Shown here in pieces: positions 12,877-24,599 of a stretch of DNA of 64,000 nt. The translations under genes and the position numbers were made by a program. The notes beneath the pieces were generated by a model. That model did no database searches, was not told where the DNA came from, and saw nothing but the letters and a program-made list of their open reading frames with translations. Position 1 is the stretch's first letter; every line of letters begins with the position of its first letter. Source of the stretch: Ziziphus jujuba. Taxonomy: Eukaryota; Streptophyta; Magnoliopsida; Rosales; Rhamnaceae. Where the stretch lies: positions 27,756,001-27,820,000 of the forward strand of contig NC_083384.1 of NCBI RefSeq assembly GCF_031755915.1, given 5' to 3'.

Positions 12877-15800
12877 TTTCTGTTAAGTTTGTATGATGAT
12901 TTTCTTTCTTAAGGCTGTTCTTTCTTTCATAAGAATGTTCTGTCATGGGTTTTCAGTTTACAATCCCCTATTTGATTGATGAAGGGAAGAACACGGAAAT
13001 GAAAGATTACCGATTTCTGTTGTCATTTCTTCCCTTACATGTACATAGAATAATCCATCCGAAATGTAGTATTTTCTGCAATTTATTCTACGATAGGCTC
13101 AATTTAAATTGATGTGCTAGATGCAACATTTACACTTTTGTTTCTATTGATGATCGTTACTGGGTATTTTTTATGACTAAACTTAACATCGGTTTTCAAA
13201 GACAAGTTTGGTGCTTTTTTGTAATTATGATTTCATGAAAGTTCATAGGGTATTGTTTATTGAGAGAGTAGCTTACTGCTTGAAATTTTGGTGAGACATA
13301 ATCTTTTGATTCATGAGTAGCGTGTGTATGCATATGCGGGATCAATGCTGTGTTCTTAACTTTTTGATTTTCAAAGAGGTGTTGAGATATCACTCTTGAT
13401 TAAATATAAAGCTGTGGACATGTTGGATCTTCTTTCTTTTTTGAGGAATCCTTTAGGATTGTTATGCTTAAGAACTTTAAAACCTATGTAGAGTACACTA
13501 CCGGAATTCGGAGCTTGTTGATTTACCAACTTCAGGCATTTTATGTGGGATGTTCACTGACTCAGATTATTGGGCAGCCACCTAATTCTCTTGTGTTGGT
13601 TCTTTTGGATGCATTTTTGTCCCTTTGGCTTATAAGATCCAAATTGGGCATTTTCTTAGAGTTGGTAGTCTAATCTATTAGTTTATCTTTTTCTTTTCCT
13701 TCCCTTTGTATTTCTTTCTGGATTTTTCACTTTGCTGATTGCTTTACAGGATATTCACTGTGCTTTTTCAAGAAGTAATTTTCTGACAATCCTGATATTA
13801 ACCTGTTGACCTGATGCAATCTTATCCTGATATTCACTTAGCCCTTGGGTGAAATCCCATCATTTGTCATTTTAATTTCTTATCTTCTCTGATGATCTTT
13901 CAGGAGCATCAAGTGGTCTCGGTGTGGAAACCACACGTGTTCTTGCATTGCGTGGTGTTCACGTCATTATGGCAGTAAGGAATGTCAATTCTGGAAAGGA
14001 TGTGAGAGAAACAGTACTTAAAGAAATCCCCACTGCCAAAATTGATGTCATGGAACTAGATCTCAGCTCAATGGCATCAGTAAGGAAATTTGCGTCAGAG
14101 TACAATGCGTCTGGTCTTCCTCTGAATCTCCTTATGTAAGACTTTTGAATGGGTGCCTTTATAAGTTAGGTTTGATTTTCATTATTTTTATTTTTATTTT
14201 TTTGGGGATTTTTCCCCCTTTTAAGTTTGAATGCTCCAATGGCTGCATATGATAACCTGTTTGCTTGCACAAATGCTTTGAGTTTTTATTTTTATTGTTA
14301 TTATTATTATTATTATTTTTTTTTTGGTGATAGTGATTCTTATTTTTCTTCCTACAATGTTTTAATTTTTTTTGGTTCCTTATTAGAAGATTAAGTAAAG
14401 CATCTACTTATAATTCAAGAGGTTTTAGGTATTAATAACAAGGCATATTGGCATAGGTTTCTCTAGTGTATTGTGTAGTGCTTCGATTTCCAATTAAAAG
14501 GAATTTTTATAATCTTTTTTCTTTGTGTGAAGTAACAATGCAGGTGTCATGGCAACTCCATTCATGCTTTCCCAAGATAACATTGAACTGCAGTTTGCAA
14601 CCAACCATATAGGTATGCTATATAATGGTTCTTTTGGTGTCTGTCTAGGACTGTATAAAATGGAGATTAGGGATGACAATTTCAGGATGGGAAAATGTGT
14701 ACAGCATTTCCTATTTTATTTTACTGTTTTGGAACAAACATAATTATTTAATTGCTCAAACTTAGATTGGTTCCACTTTCCAACATCCAATTTTCTTAAG
14801 CAGAGTAAAGGGGAAGTTGCCATCTTACTCAAGCTTATGAGCTTTCCTTTAATAGTTATTTCATTTTTTGTTTCCTATTAGGAAGATTATAGTGATGTAA
14901 AGATGCCTGTCTTTGTCTCTCAGTCAAATTGGATTCTCAGAGAACTTGTTGCCATTTTGTAGGTCATTTTCTGTTGACAAACCTTCTATTGGAGACCATG
15001 AAAAATACAGCACGTGAAAGTAATAAGGAGGGAAGAATTGTTCATGTATCATCAGAGGGTCACCGATTTGCATATCGTGAAGGAATTCGTTTTGATAAGA
15101 TCAATGATGAGTCAAGGTAACACTTTGGCAGGGGCATTGGCCAATTTTGACCCCAACTGTTGCAATTTCATTGAGCAATATTATCTTGTTTACTTCCCTA
15201 AATGACTTTTACTTGCTTATTCAGCTATAATAGTATATACTCTTATGGACAATCAAAGCTTGCCAATATATTGCATGCTAAAGAGCTCTCAAGGATCTTG
15301 AAGGTACTATTTTCTAAGGTGATAGGTCATGATAATAAAAGTCAGTTGTATCTGGTTATTATTTACTTTCTAGAAGTACAACAGCATCCAAAGTACAGTT
15401 CTAGTATAAATTCATTTTCCGAGACAAGTGGCATGTCCCTTTTCCTTATTTCACATAGGTATAAAACAGTAGATGATTATTTTTTCTAATAGAAGGGTCA
15501 CTGCAATTATGTCATGTTTAACAAGTTAACTGCAATTATGTCATATTTAACAAGTTATGTCATCATGCGAGGTAGAATCTACTGTTGATTTATTTTCGCT
15601 TTTTTAACAGGCAGAAGGGGTGGATATAACCGCCAATGCCCTTCATCCTGGAGCCATTGTTACCAATCTTCTACGCCACCACGGTTTCTTCAATGGTATA
15701 TTTTCTTTCAAGACATTATTGTGTTCTTCCCTGGAGTGTCCAGTCAATGTTAAAGGTCAATGAATCTAGTTTAACATGCTTGTCTTGAATATACCGGATA

Positions 15801-16492
15801 GGGACATGCCATTAAGCCTTAAAATATGCTATTGAACATACAGCTAAGTGAAATGAAAAGTATGAACTCTCTTATTTTCTTTCCTGTTGTCTTCCGGCCA
15901 GTAGAATGTACATTCTTGCTATGAAACATTCCTTTTATGAATTTTTTAATTTCATATAAATTTTCCTCTTATATTTTCTGGAACACTGTGTAAATATAAA
16001 ATATAATATGATCAGCAGATGTGAATTTTTCATTTTGTATCAATTAAGTCCTTTTTATTTCGATATATCTGCTTTCTTATTGACATATTTGGTATTGTGA
16101 TTTGATGCAGTCATTGCTAATATGTTCGGCAAATTTCTGCTTAAAAATGTTCAGCAGGTATGTTTGCATGTTTACTTATATATCTTTGTAAGAATACGTA
16201 AATCATAGTCTTAGTTCAACTCCAGTGTATGAAGTGATGTATCTGCAATTCGCTAAGCATGCAGTTTTACTGTAAATTCTAAAATATGGAACTTGCTTGT
16301 TTTCTATTGCATTCTGCATAAATGTAGGGAGCGGCTACTCAGTGCTATGTAGCGTTGAATCCACAAGTTAAGGGAGTTAGCGGTGAGTACTTTATGGACA
16401 GTAACAAAGCCAATCCATCCAATCTGGCTAAAGATGCAGAATTGGCTAAGAAACTATGGGATTTCAGCTTGAACTTGACCAGCCCAAACTAG
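12506..16492 (+). CDS. TIC32: TIC32-like short-chain dehydrogenase/reductase (8 exons, 315 aa)
   Basis: NADP(H)-dependent dehydrogenase of the classical SDR family, closest to TIC32, the calmodulin-binding redox sensor of the chloroplast inner-envelope import complex. Exons: 12506-12611, 13904-14135, 14533-14612, 14963-15116, 15225-15303, 15611-15695, 16111-16157, 16328-16492. All borders are GT/AG and the frame holds throughout. The cofactor motif TGASSGLG is at residues 35-42, with Gly36 split by intron 1; NNAG is at 114-117, the catalytic serine region HVSSEG at 167-172, and catalytic YGQSK at 198-202. The N-terminus ([13 protein letters not shown], then [12 protein letters not shown]) is the TIC32 signature and not a cleavable transit peptide. 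Length matches the family (about 315-320). The family has many close paralogues, some called retinol or WW-domain oxidoreductases, so import-complex function is inferred. Confidence 0.9.
12613..12642 (+). repeat. (CT)n microsatellite directly after a splice donor
   Basis: The GT of the intron 1 donor (12612-12613) runs straight into about 15 CT units. The tract therefore occupies positions +2 onward of the intron, replacing the usual A-rich donor consensus. Confidence 0.85.
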
Positions 16493-17710
16493 ACGGAATC
16501 GATTGTTTCATAAGTTCAACAGTATCTGGATTATAAAACTTGTTGTACACATACTAGTATAAAACCGGAGCAGAATTACTGCTAAACCTGTGTCCATAGA
16601 CATTTTGAAAGTACTTGGACTACTTAGTGTGGAAAATTGGCAGTATAACATGTACTTTTGTTTTAAGCTATCTTTGTTTAAATTGCATAATGAGAGTGAA
16701 CTAGTTTTTCTCTACTCTCTTCTATTATTTCCCCACCATTTTCTTCTACTGGCTTTAATAATAAATGTCAACATGGTCTACGTGTGATGTAGAATTTGGC
16801 TATAATCCCATAAGTTGTACAAACTTTTTGCAATTTTTTCTTATAGCTATTTCAACGTTTCCCTTTCTAGACCATGAGAACCGCATCATGCATACATTGG
16901 AATCGGTAGTGGCCAAAAATCCTTCTTTTGTCCCGGGAAACCCCCTTGGGAGACACTGAAAAACGTAGGGCTCTGACAGTAAATTTTTGCATTGCAACCA
17001 AGACAACCTGTATGAACCAAAACTTTCACTGCAGTACCACATAATTTTAAGAATATTTAGATTCCAATCCAAGGTAAGGATCCGGACTAACAGAAGAGAT
17101 ACCATATGAATTAGATTTCTTGTATTTCATGCAGGGTATAATTTAGATACAAAAGTATTCAGCAGTACGAGCCCATTATGGACTATCTGCCATAAAACTG
17201 ATACTTGGTTAACAGAAACAAAGTTTGGCAAATTTATTGCCATCTTCACAAAATCTCGACTCCAATATTAGTTCCCAGCCTCCTGTACAATAATCTTTTT
17301 TGCCGCAACACCCTCTTTCCTCCCATAAAAAAGGAAAACAAAAAATGATTCTCAGGGCAAACGGTAATCGATCTTCTAACATTTTTGATTTTTTTTTTTC
17401 TTGTTTTTTTTTTTTTTTTTTTTTTTTTTCAGGTGCAATGAAAATATACATTTCTTTACAGTAGCAGACAGGTTCCCCCTTTTTAAGGAATTGCTAACTG
17501 CTGAATACCCAGACGCCCCACACAAACTCTGCAAAGGATAAACGCTTCAATCACTAAAACTGCAGTATATGGTTTAAATCCTCTTGCCATGAATGCTGCA
17601 TACCTGGTGACTGAGCAGTTGAGCCTTTCAAAATCTTGGTCCGTTTTCGCTGCTGAGGCTTCCAGGATACCAAACAAATTGTCATTCATCCAGCTTCTCA
17701 ATTTCTACCC

Positions 17711-17753
<43 letters not shown>

Positions 17754-17843
17754 AGTTCCCTGTGATGCTACCACCTTAAAAGCATCAAAGAGGAATCTGA
17801 CATACACCTGGAAGCCTGCTTCCATAAGGAACTTCAAAGTCAA
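16493..17843. other. Region between the convergent TIC32-like and YODA-like genes
   Basis: The two genes meet tail to tail, with 1351 bp between stop codons, so this should hold both 3' UTRs. It contains a T tract near 17401-17430 and an A run of about 41 (17711-17751). An open frame of 101 codons on the minus strand (16800-17105) matches nothing I know and is taken as chance. Confidence 0.65.
17711..17751. repeat. Long poly-A/T homopolymer
   Basis: About 41 consecutive A on the plus strand, 93 bp beyond the YODA-like stop codon. In the sense of that gene it is a poly-T run in the 3' UTR or just past it. Its length in an assembly should be treated with caution. Confidence 0.85.
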
Positions 17844-20800
17844 TTAGATACCACCCGTACGATCTAGCACTGGTAAGTTTAGATTGAAGTCCAGGGATGG
17901 ATTCAGCTTTACATCTTTCAAGAGCTGCTGAGATACTCGGTCGGCCAAAACTGACTGCACATCATAAAACTCCTTGGGGTCACTGGGGGCAGGCCGTCCC
18001 ATCTGGTTCCCATGTGCAAAACTATCAGAAATTATATCCCGAAAAGCATGAGAAGCCTGTGGCATCCCTCGATAAAGATCGGGCAACGACTCATTATAGG
18101 GTGAACTACCATTTGAATAGAAACTATTTTGACACCTCTGGATCATCCCACTGCCTTCATGCAAGTAGGTCATTGGCTGCTTCAGGTGATGAAATGGGAT
18201 AGTGCCACCGCCACCAGTGAGTGGTGTGGATGAACCAGATGTAGCATGGGGGCTAGATATGGTAGAAGGAGACATCCTTCCACTCATATGTTTTGGTGAT
18301 CTAGAATGTAGAAGTGGGCTCCTGGTTGGGGAAACTGGACATGAAATATGTTTTAATGTATGCACATCACTGAGAAGCAGAAAATAAGAAAGAAAAAAGT
18401 CAAAATATAGTCCGAAAAGGAATAGCAGACAAATTATAGACCACATAACCCAGTCATTGATACAAAACTGGCAAGTCACCACTACTTTGGATTAACTTTT
18501 TCCAGTTCTATAGCATTGGTTACCTCATAATCGCACATCAAAGATAGACATGACAAACTTTTTCACTTATTTTATACATGGAAACCCCATGACTACTAAT
18601 TTTAAACAATACCAATGCCTCAACAAGTCATGTTATAGGCTCTATTACATTTTAGCGATTTTCTCATTAATGAAACCACCCTTGCACATTTACATTGATG
18701 CTTCTATCCCTTCTACATGCATAAATAGGAATACATGAATGCAAAAAAAAAAAAAAAAAAAAACCAAAGAGAGAGATATATACCTGGATCCTGAACCAAA
18801 TTTTGAGGCTCTAGACTGATGATTACTTGTCCCATCTGAATCTATGGACGAATTAGCTCTTGCATTTACAACAGCCTAAACAAATCAAGTGTAATCAACA
18901 ATTAGACAAAGCACCAAAATTACCACAAAGCAGACAAACAAATTAAACTTGTAATTGATCTGGAAAAATGTCCAGGCATTAAATTCAGATTTAAAAGCAT
19001 GAACCTAATGCTTTTACCAGAGATCTCACAGCATTCATTACTACAGGTGGTCCTTCAGAAGGCTCAGCACTGACAATAGGTCTTTCTAATGGAGAAGCAC
19101 TTTTAACGAATGGATGCTCCAAAAGCTGAGATGCTGCAGGACGATTCTGTGGGTTCCGATGCAAACAAAGTTTCACAAAGTTCTTTCCATCTTCTGACAG
19201 GTGATCAGGAATCACAGGAGGTTCCTTGCTGTTTCCAATTTTAAACATAGCAGCAACCTTCCAAGAAGCAAACAGAAGAAGAATTATCAATAGACATGCC
19301 TAGCAGGCAAGTGCTCTAACTGAGAAACATTAAAACAACTCAAGAATTTCATAATATTCAATTCTCTGTATCCAAATTCTACTTACCCCTTCATACTGGC
19401 TCCAAGGTGGTTTAGTTGTAGCCATCTCCAAAACAGTGCAGCCAAGGCTCCATATATCGACAGCAAGATTACAACCATTTGAATTCTTGATAACCTAAAC
19501 AAATAAATAATGTTACTATAAAGCCTTGTAAAATATGGAGATAAAGGAGTTGCACATCAAAACCATGCTGACCTCAGGTGCCATCCAATAGGGGCTTCCC
19601 TTGAATGATAATGGACAAGACTGACCAGTTATCTGCAAATTATAACAGACAAGCTTCATTAGAGCCCATAGTTCCATTGTTGAGAAACAGAAATTAGTCA
19701 GTTTTAACTTAGACACAGATGTCTATTCCATTTCACAGAACCTTCTTTAGGATTTGTAGGTACTATTCACGGTTTTCTATTTTGTTATAATGAGAAATGA
19801 GTTATCTTCATGTTAAAAAAAAAAAAAAAAATGTAAACTATATTTTGCAGTAGACATAAATGTGAGGTAGTCAGATTGAGAGCATGATAGAGTGGAGGTA
19901 ATAGTGACAGTAATGCTTGTTGGACAATATAGTTATAATAGTAGAAATGGTAAAGATAATAGTCTTGATTAATATATGGTAGAGTTTATCATGATGATGT
20001 GATGAGATCGTAACATAGCATCAATCCAAGCAATGTGGTAGTAGTTGTGACTTGTAACAGTACTTGTTATTATAGAGCTGGTAGCAAAAGGTGCATCATA
20101 ATTGCGAATGGATGTCACCATGGCAGTTAGCCTAATTAAGTGAAACATTTCCAGTTTTTATGAAAGTGTAAACTTCTTGCCTCTTATTCAACTCCCCTAC
20201 TCACTCACCAGTTGCAGAAACAAATTTTATGAAAGTTTTTTGGGGTCTTATTTCCCTTGTCAAGAAAACATACAAAGAACATTTGCAGAATTTTCTGTCG
20301 CTAATCACATATTAATATCAGGATTCAAACTAAATGAACTAACAAAGAAACTATTGCATAATAAGAATAAAAAATAACGAGGAAAAAGTAAATCTTACAT
20401 GCTTCGCCATCCCAAAATCTGCCAGTTTCACTCGGCCATTGGGATCTACTAATATATTTGCTCCTTTGATGTCCCTGAACATAGTTTAAGCATACTCATT
20501 ATCAACATGGAAATTCCAAAATAATCATAACCAAATACAAGATCTCCAAAGTTGATTTTCCTAGGACAATCATACTGAGCTTTATATATACTGACTTACC
20601 TATGCACAGTGTTTTTGGCATGTAAATATGCAAGTCCAGATAAAATTTGTTGAGTATAACTGCGAATAGCTATTTCACCAAACTGGCCATAATCTTGAAG
20701 CAGCTTATAGATGGATCCCCCAGAAACATACTCCAAATATATATATAGTTTATCATCTATCTGTTTAAGTACACAAAGACAAATACAATTAATACATTTT

Positions 20801-23145
20801 GAAGTATCAATTTTGATCCCTCAATTTATTACTTATTTGTGGACAAACATGAACTCATGATATCATCCACATACCAAATAGTGATAATGCACTAAAATAA
20901 GCATATCGAGCAACTCTTGAAACATGTAAACAAATATTATTGACTAACATAAGCACCGTAGCTTCCTAAAGGTCAGAACTTGAGACATACTTATAAACAG
21001 ACCACATAGAGCTTATAAAATAAATTAAGCTAACAAGTACAAGGAATTTACGGTTTCTGATCCATAATACTGCACTATATTTGGATGTCGTAAGCGACTT
21101 AGCAAAGCAACTTCCTGCAAGACAAAACTTATGACTGTAAATTTTGTCGAAAGCTAAAAATAAGTAACAAAATATTAGATGTAAGATCACTAAAAGAAAA
21201 GCATGTTCTCTATTCACCATCAAATTTCTAACAGATTCAACATACAAAACTTACTTGCCCTAGCTGCTGCCAACTCTCTCTTGATTTTGCATCGTCTGAA
21301 AACAGAGTTACCTCCTTCATTGCACACATCTCACCACTTTCACTAAAGACCCAAAAAAAAAAAAAAAAAAAAGAAGAAGAATTAAATCAGGAATGCAAAA
21401 GTTGGAAAAGAAATTGTCGATCAAAAATTACAGATTAATCAAATTATACTAAATATAAAGACTGACAGCATCACAGCTAAGATTTTCATTAAAGTTTCAA
21501 CACATGTAGAGAATAAGCAATTCCGAAATACATGATGCTTAAGTCATGTTATGGGCTTGTTTTACAATGCGAAAGTGCTAGGGAAACTATTACTCAATCA
21601 TACATGCAAAAGTGAGATACAAAGAACCAAAACCACTGTCACATAGATTTTTCAGTCTTTTGCACATAACTTCACCAGCTACAAACCTGTTGAAACCAAG
21701 ATATACATGTCCAAAAGTGCCCCTCCCAAGAAGTCGTCCCTTCTTCCAGCGTGAACCAGGACTTGTTGGATTTTCTGCCCTCCCAGGGCTACGTGGAACT
21801 GAAGGAGTTGTTGAAGCTGAATATGTAGGAGAAAAAGGACAAGTATTAGAAATTGTCAGAGGGTGGGGAAGGGGCAATCGGTGGCTTTGATGTTTCCCAT
21901 CATCAGGCCTGTTTGTAGGTGACTCTGCAGCTGTCCCTCCAGCTCGTGGATGCAGAGGGGTGACAGCTCCACTGTGTATCCTGGAGCTGGGCCCAGGACT
22001 AGTCATTCTGGGGCTAAGGTTTGGTGAACACTCTGGGCTACATTTGCTGTGCTGCCAAAGCAGTTGTCCTGATAGTTCCCCTCCTACTGAATTATGCCCA
22101 GAATTGTGACCCGAACCTGGACTAGAACAGTGTGCAGAAGCTGTATCTGGATAAGGCTTTCCTCCCCAGAAACCACAGTTCATAACTTGTTCAGTGCCAA
22201 ATGCTCTCATAGGACTCCTAGAAGGACTTGACATCGAACTATCAGGAGCACTCCAGAAAGCACCATGGTGAGGAATTTGTAAATTTTGCATATGCATGCC
22301 TGGAGGCTGCCGCTTAGGTGATGTAGACAGAGTTTGATTATTGAAGAGAAGATTTGCTGGCTTCAATAGCTCTTTTGTGTTCTTTTGGTTGAAAAGAGGG
22401 GATTGATCCTTGCGTATTACACTTCAACAAAATAAAGATAAAATTTATCAAAAAGAGGGAGGAAAATATGAGAGGAAGGGGGCGTGCATGTGCATGTGTG
22501 AGCGTGCATGTGCATGTGTGAGCGTGCATGCATGCATGTGTGTGTGTGTGTGCATGAGGGAATGGGTGCATATATAAATCCAAGCTACCTCGATGGGCTG
22601 TTCATGGTAGTTCTGTTTCCATTTTCATAGTCAGATGCAAGGGGACTAAGAATACGTGATTCAGATGCATCATCACTATCAATGGAGCTATCAGAAGAAA
22701 CTGATGCAGTGGCTATATCTCCTTCAGCATCAGTAGGATCTGCCCTGTTTGGAACATTTTCAGGCTTTGGAAGGGGAAAAAATAGCATTGGCTTGGATTT
22801 TCTGTCAAATTCAGGTTTTGATGATGTACTGATGCCAGAGTCAGTACGTCCTACACTAGACAGTTGTACTTTGGGAAGGGGAAGTGGTTGGGCATGAGGC
22901 CTTTCTACGAAACTTTGACATCGTGATACTTGAGTGGAAGGTGATGGTGATCGTGATGGCACCCTAGAGATAGACCCCCTTTCTGAGATAGTATCACTAC
23001 GCCGTCTCCGAGACCCTCCTGATCTACTATTGCTCTTATCTTCAAATCCACTCTTAAATTTCCGTTGTATTGCATAAATGATACTCTCCTTGTTTTCTTT
23101 CTTATTTGCTTCTTTTGATGAAGACTTTCCCCACCAAGAAGGCAT
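17844..23145 (-). CDS. YDA: YODA-type MAP kinase kinase kinase (11 coding exons, 901 aa)
   Basis: MEKK-class MAPKKK that feeds MKK4/5-MPK3/6 cascades controlling stomatal patterning, embryo polarity and inflorescence form. Exons (high to low): 23145-22589, 22421-21687, 21342-21255, 21114-21052, 20760-20600, 20474-20399, 19632-19573, 19494-19387, 19257-19018, 18875-18784, 18369-17844; all borders are GT/AG. The start MPSWWGKSSSKEANKKENKE is the YODA signature. A Ser/Pro-rich regulatory region (residues about 50-405) precedes the kinase domain (411-667): glycine loop GRGTFG 418-423, Lys440, HRDIKGAN with Asp536, DFG 554-556, GSPYWMAPE. The C-terminal tail is Ser/Pro-rich and ends LDRTGGI. The length is close to Arabidopsis YODA. 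Catalytic residues are complete. A leader intron is likely. A paralogue of the small YDA/MAPKKK3/5 group is possible, but the N-terminus favours YDA. Confidence 0.94.
22482..22557. repeat. GTGCAT-type minisatellite in YODA intron 1
   Basis: Two perfect copies of a 20-bp unit (gcgtgcatgtgcatgtgtga at 22482-22501 and 22502-22521), then a third that diverges into (GCAT)n and (GT)n. It is strict purine/pyrimidine alternation for much of its length and takes up nearly half of the 167-bp intron (22422-22588). Confidence 0.9.
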
Positions 23146-23166
23146 GTTTCTACAGAAAATTCTGAC

Positions 23167-24265
23167 CTAAATACGTCCCTTGATTACAAAAAAAGATGTC
23201 ACATTTACACCAAATGAATGACCATCTATCCAACTTATTCACTTGCCAATCAGATCTAAGCCAATGATCTTATCCACAAAGTCTTCAATGGAAAACAGAA
23301 ACGGGAGCAAACATCCATTCTCACATGCCAAGCAATCTGACACTCAAAAGAAATTGCACATTATAAGGACTTGTATTCAAATTATAAAATTTAGTTTTTT
23401 AAATTTAAATAGAAAGAGTTGAGGAACTCTATTATTATTTTGCAGCTTACATAAATGCAAACACATTTGCAATTTGGGATCCACAAAGCACCGCGTTGAA
23501 TCAATATTAAATAACATGGAGAAAAGACAAGTTTCAGGATACATGATATCCCAATATTTCGGATTCTACTTCATATTTTTTTACGAACACTGTTTACTAG
23601 CAGCTCCAAGTACCAAAGAAACAACCTAGAAGGTGAATTGTCAAACTGAAAATGAGAACCCAAAAGCTTTCAGAAATTTCAGACATAAACCAACTAATAA
23701 CCACACCTCACAAACAAAAGCTACCCAAACTCAAAACTCATTTGGTATCGTTAACACTTCCATGAAAAAAAAAAAAAAATAATAATAATAATAATAATAA
23801 TAATAATCAGCATAATTAGCACAACTACATGAACAACCTAACAGTCCAATATCATTATAATTAGATCGATCCTTCAAGCTCCTCATTTTCCACATTATTA
23901 CAAAATATTAAGCTCAAAGCTCAAATGACCCATAACATAGCACAGTTTTCTCAACTCAGATCTGCAAAATTCATCCACTCATTTCAACAAAATCTACAAC
24001 ATATTGTAAAACAATTACATAAACTGAAAAAATTAAATAAATAAATAAACAAATAAAAGCTCAAACTTGCAACAAAAAAAAAAAAAAGAAAAAAAAAGAA
24101 AACCATCTTCAGTTGAAGCTGAAAGTGAAGAATGATTATACAACTTTCAATCATATAAATTACCAATAATTGTACGAAAGGCGAAGTTTTTCATACACGG
24201 ACACAAACATTTCGGAAGCCCAAAACCCTAAATAAAAAAAATAAAACCCAGAAAGCCGAACTTAC
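23167..24265 (-). other. Putative 5' leader intron of the YODA-like gene
   Basis: On the minus strand a donor (TTTGTG then GTAAGTTC, GT at 24265-24264) and an acceptor (ATTTAG then GTCAG, AG at 23168-23167) bracket 1.1 kb without coding potential. The acceptor is 21 bp before the start codon. Arabidopsis-type MAPKKK genes often have a leader intron. Inside is an (AAT)n run near 23777-23808. No transcript evidence is available. Confidence 0.5.
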
Positions 24266-24340
24266 CACAAATTTAGAAAAACCAAAAAAAAAAAAAAAAA
24301 AGCTTAAAAAATTATTGAATTCGGCAGATGAAAGTAGAGC

Positions 24341-24349
24341 TCAGAGCAT
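24341..24349 (-). promoter_or_regulatory. Minimal upstream ORF (Met-Leu-stop) in the YODA leader
   Basis: ATG CTC TGA lies in the predicted first leader exon, upstream of the putative leader intron. Two-codon upstream ORFs can lower translation of the main frame. It matters only if the transcript begins above 24349, as the GA/CT-rich leader suggests. Confidence 0.3.
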
Positions 24350-24506
24350 GAAACCAAAAACCCTAGCAACAAACAATTGCTTACACTGTGTGGTGTGAGA
24401 GTGTTGCGTAGTACAGCCCGAAACGACGACGCTCCAAGAAAGCTCTCACAGAAAGCCGTCTGTTACGTCGAAGCGAAGCTGAAAAGGCAGAGAGGAAAGG
24501 GATAGA

Positions 24507-24576
24507 CAGAGAGAGAGAGAGAGAGAGAGAGAAAGAAAAAAAAAAATGAATTTTAGAGAGAGAAAGAGAGAGAGTT
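24507..24576. repeat. GA/CT-rich tract in the YODA 5' region
   Basis: Two GA runs on the plus strand (about 24509-24533 and 24551-24575), read as CT runs in the sense of the gene. They lie at the expected 5' end of the leader and may sit at the core promoter. Confidence 0.7.
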
Positions 24577-24599
24577 TTTTTTTCTTTTTTCTTTTTTTT

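Noticed and set aside
16800..17105. A 101-codon minus-strand frame between convergent genes
   Set aside because: No recognisable domain; it lies in the expected 3' flank, and the opposite strand is also open in part.
17844..18482. A separate 212-aa gene at the YODA 3' end
   Set aside because: The upper part (18370-18482) is intron sequence read through; the rest is the last YODA exon.
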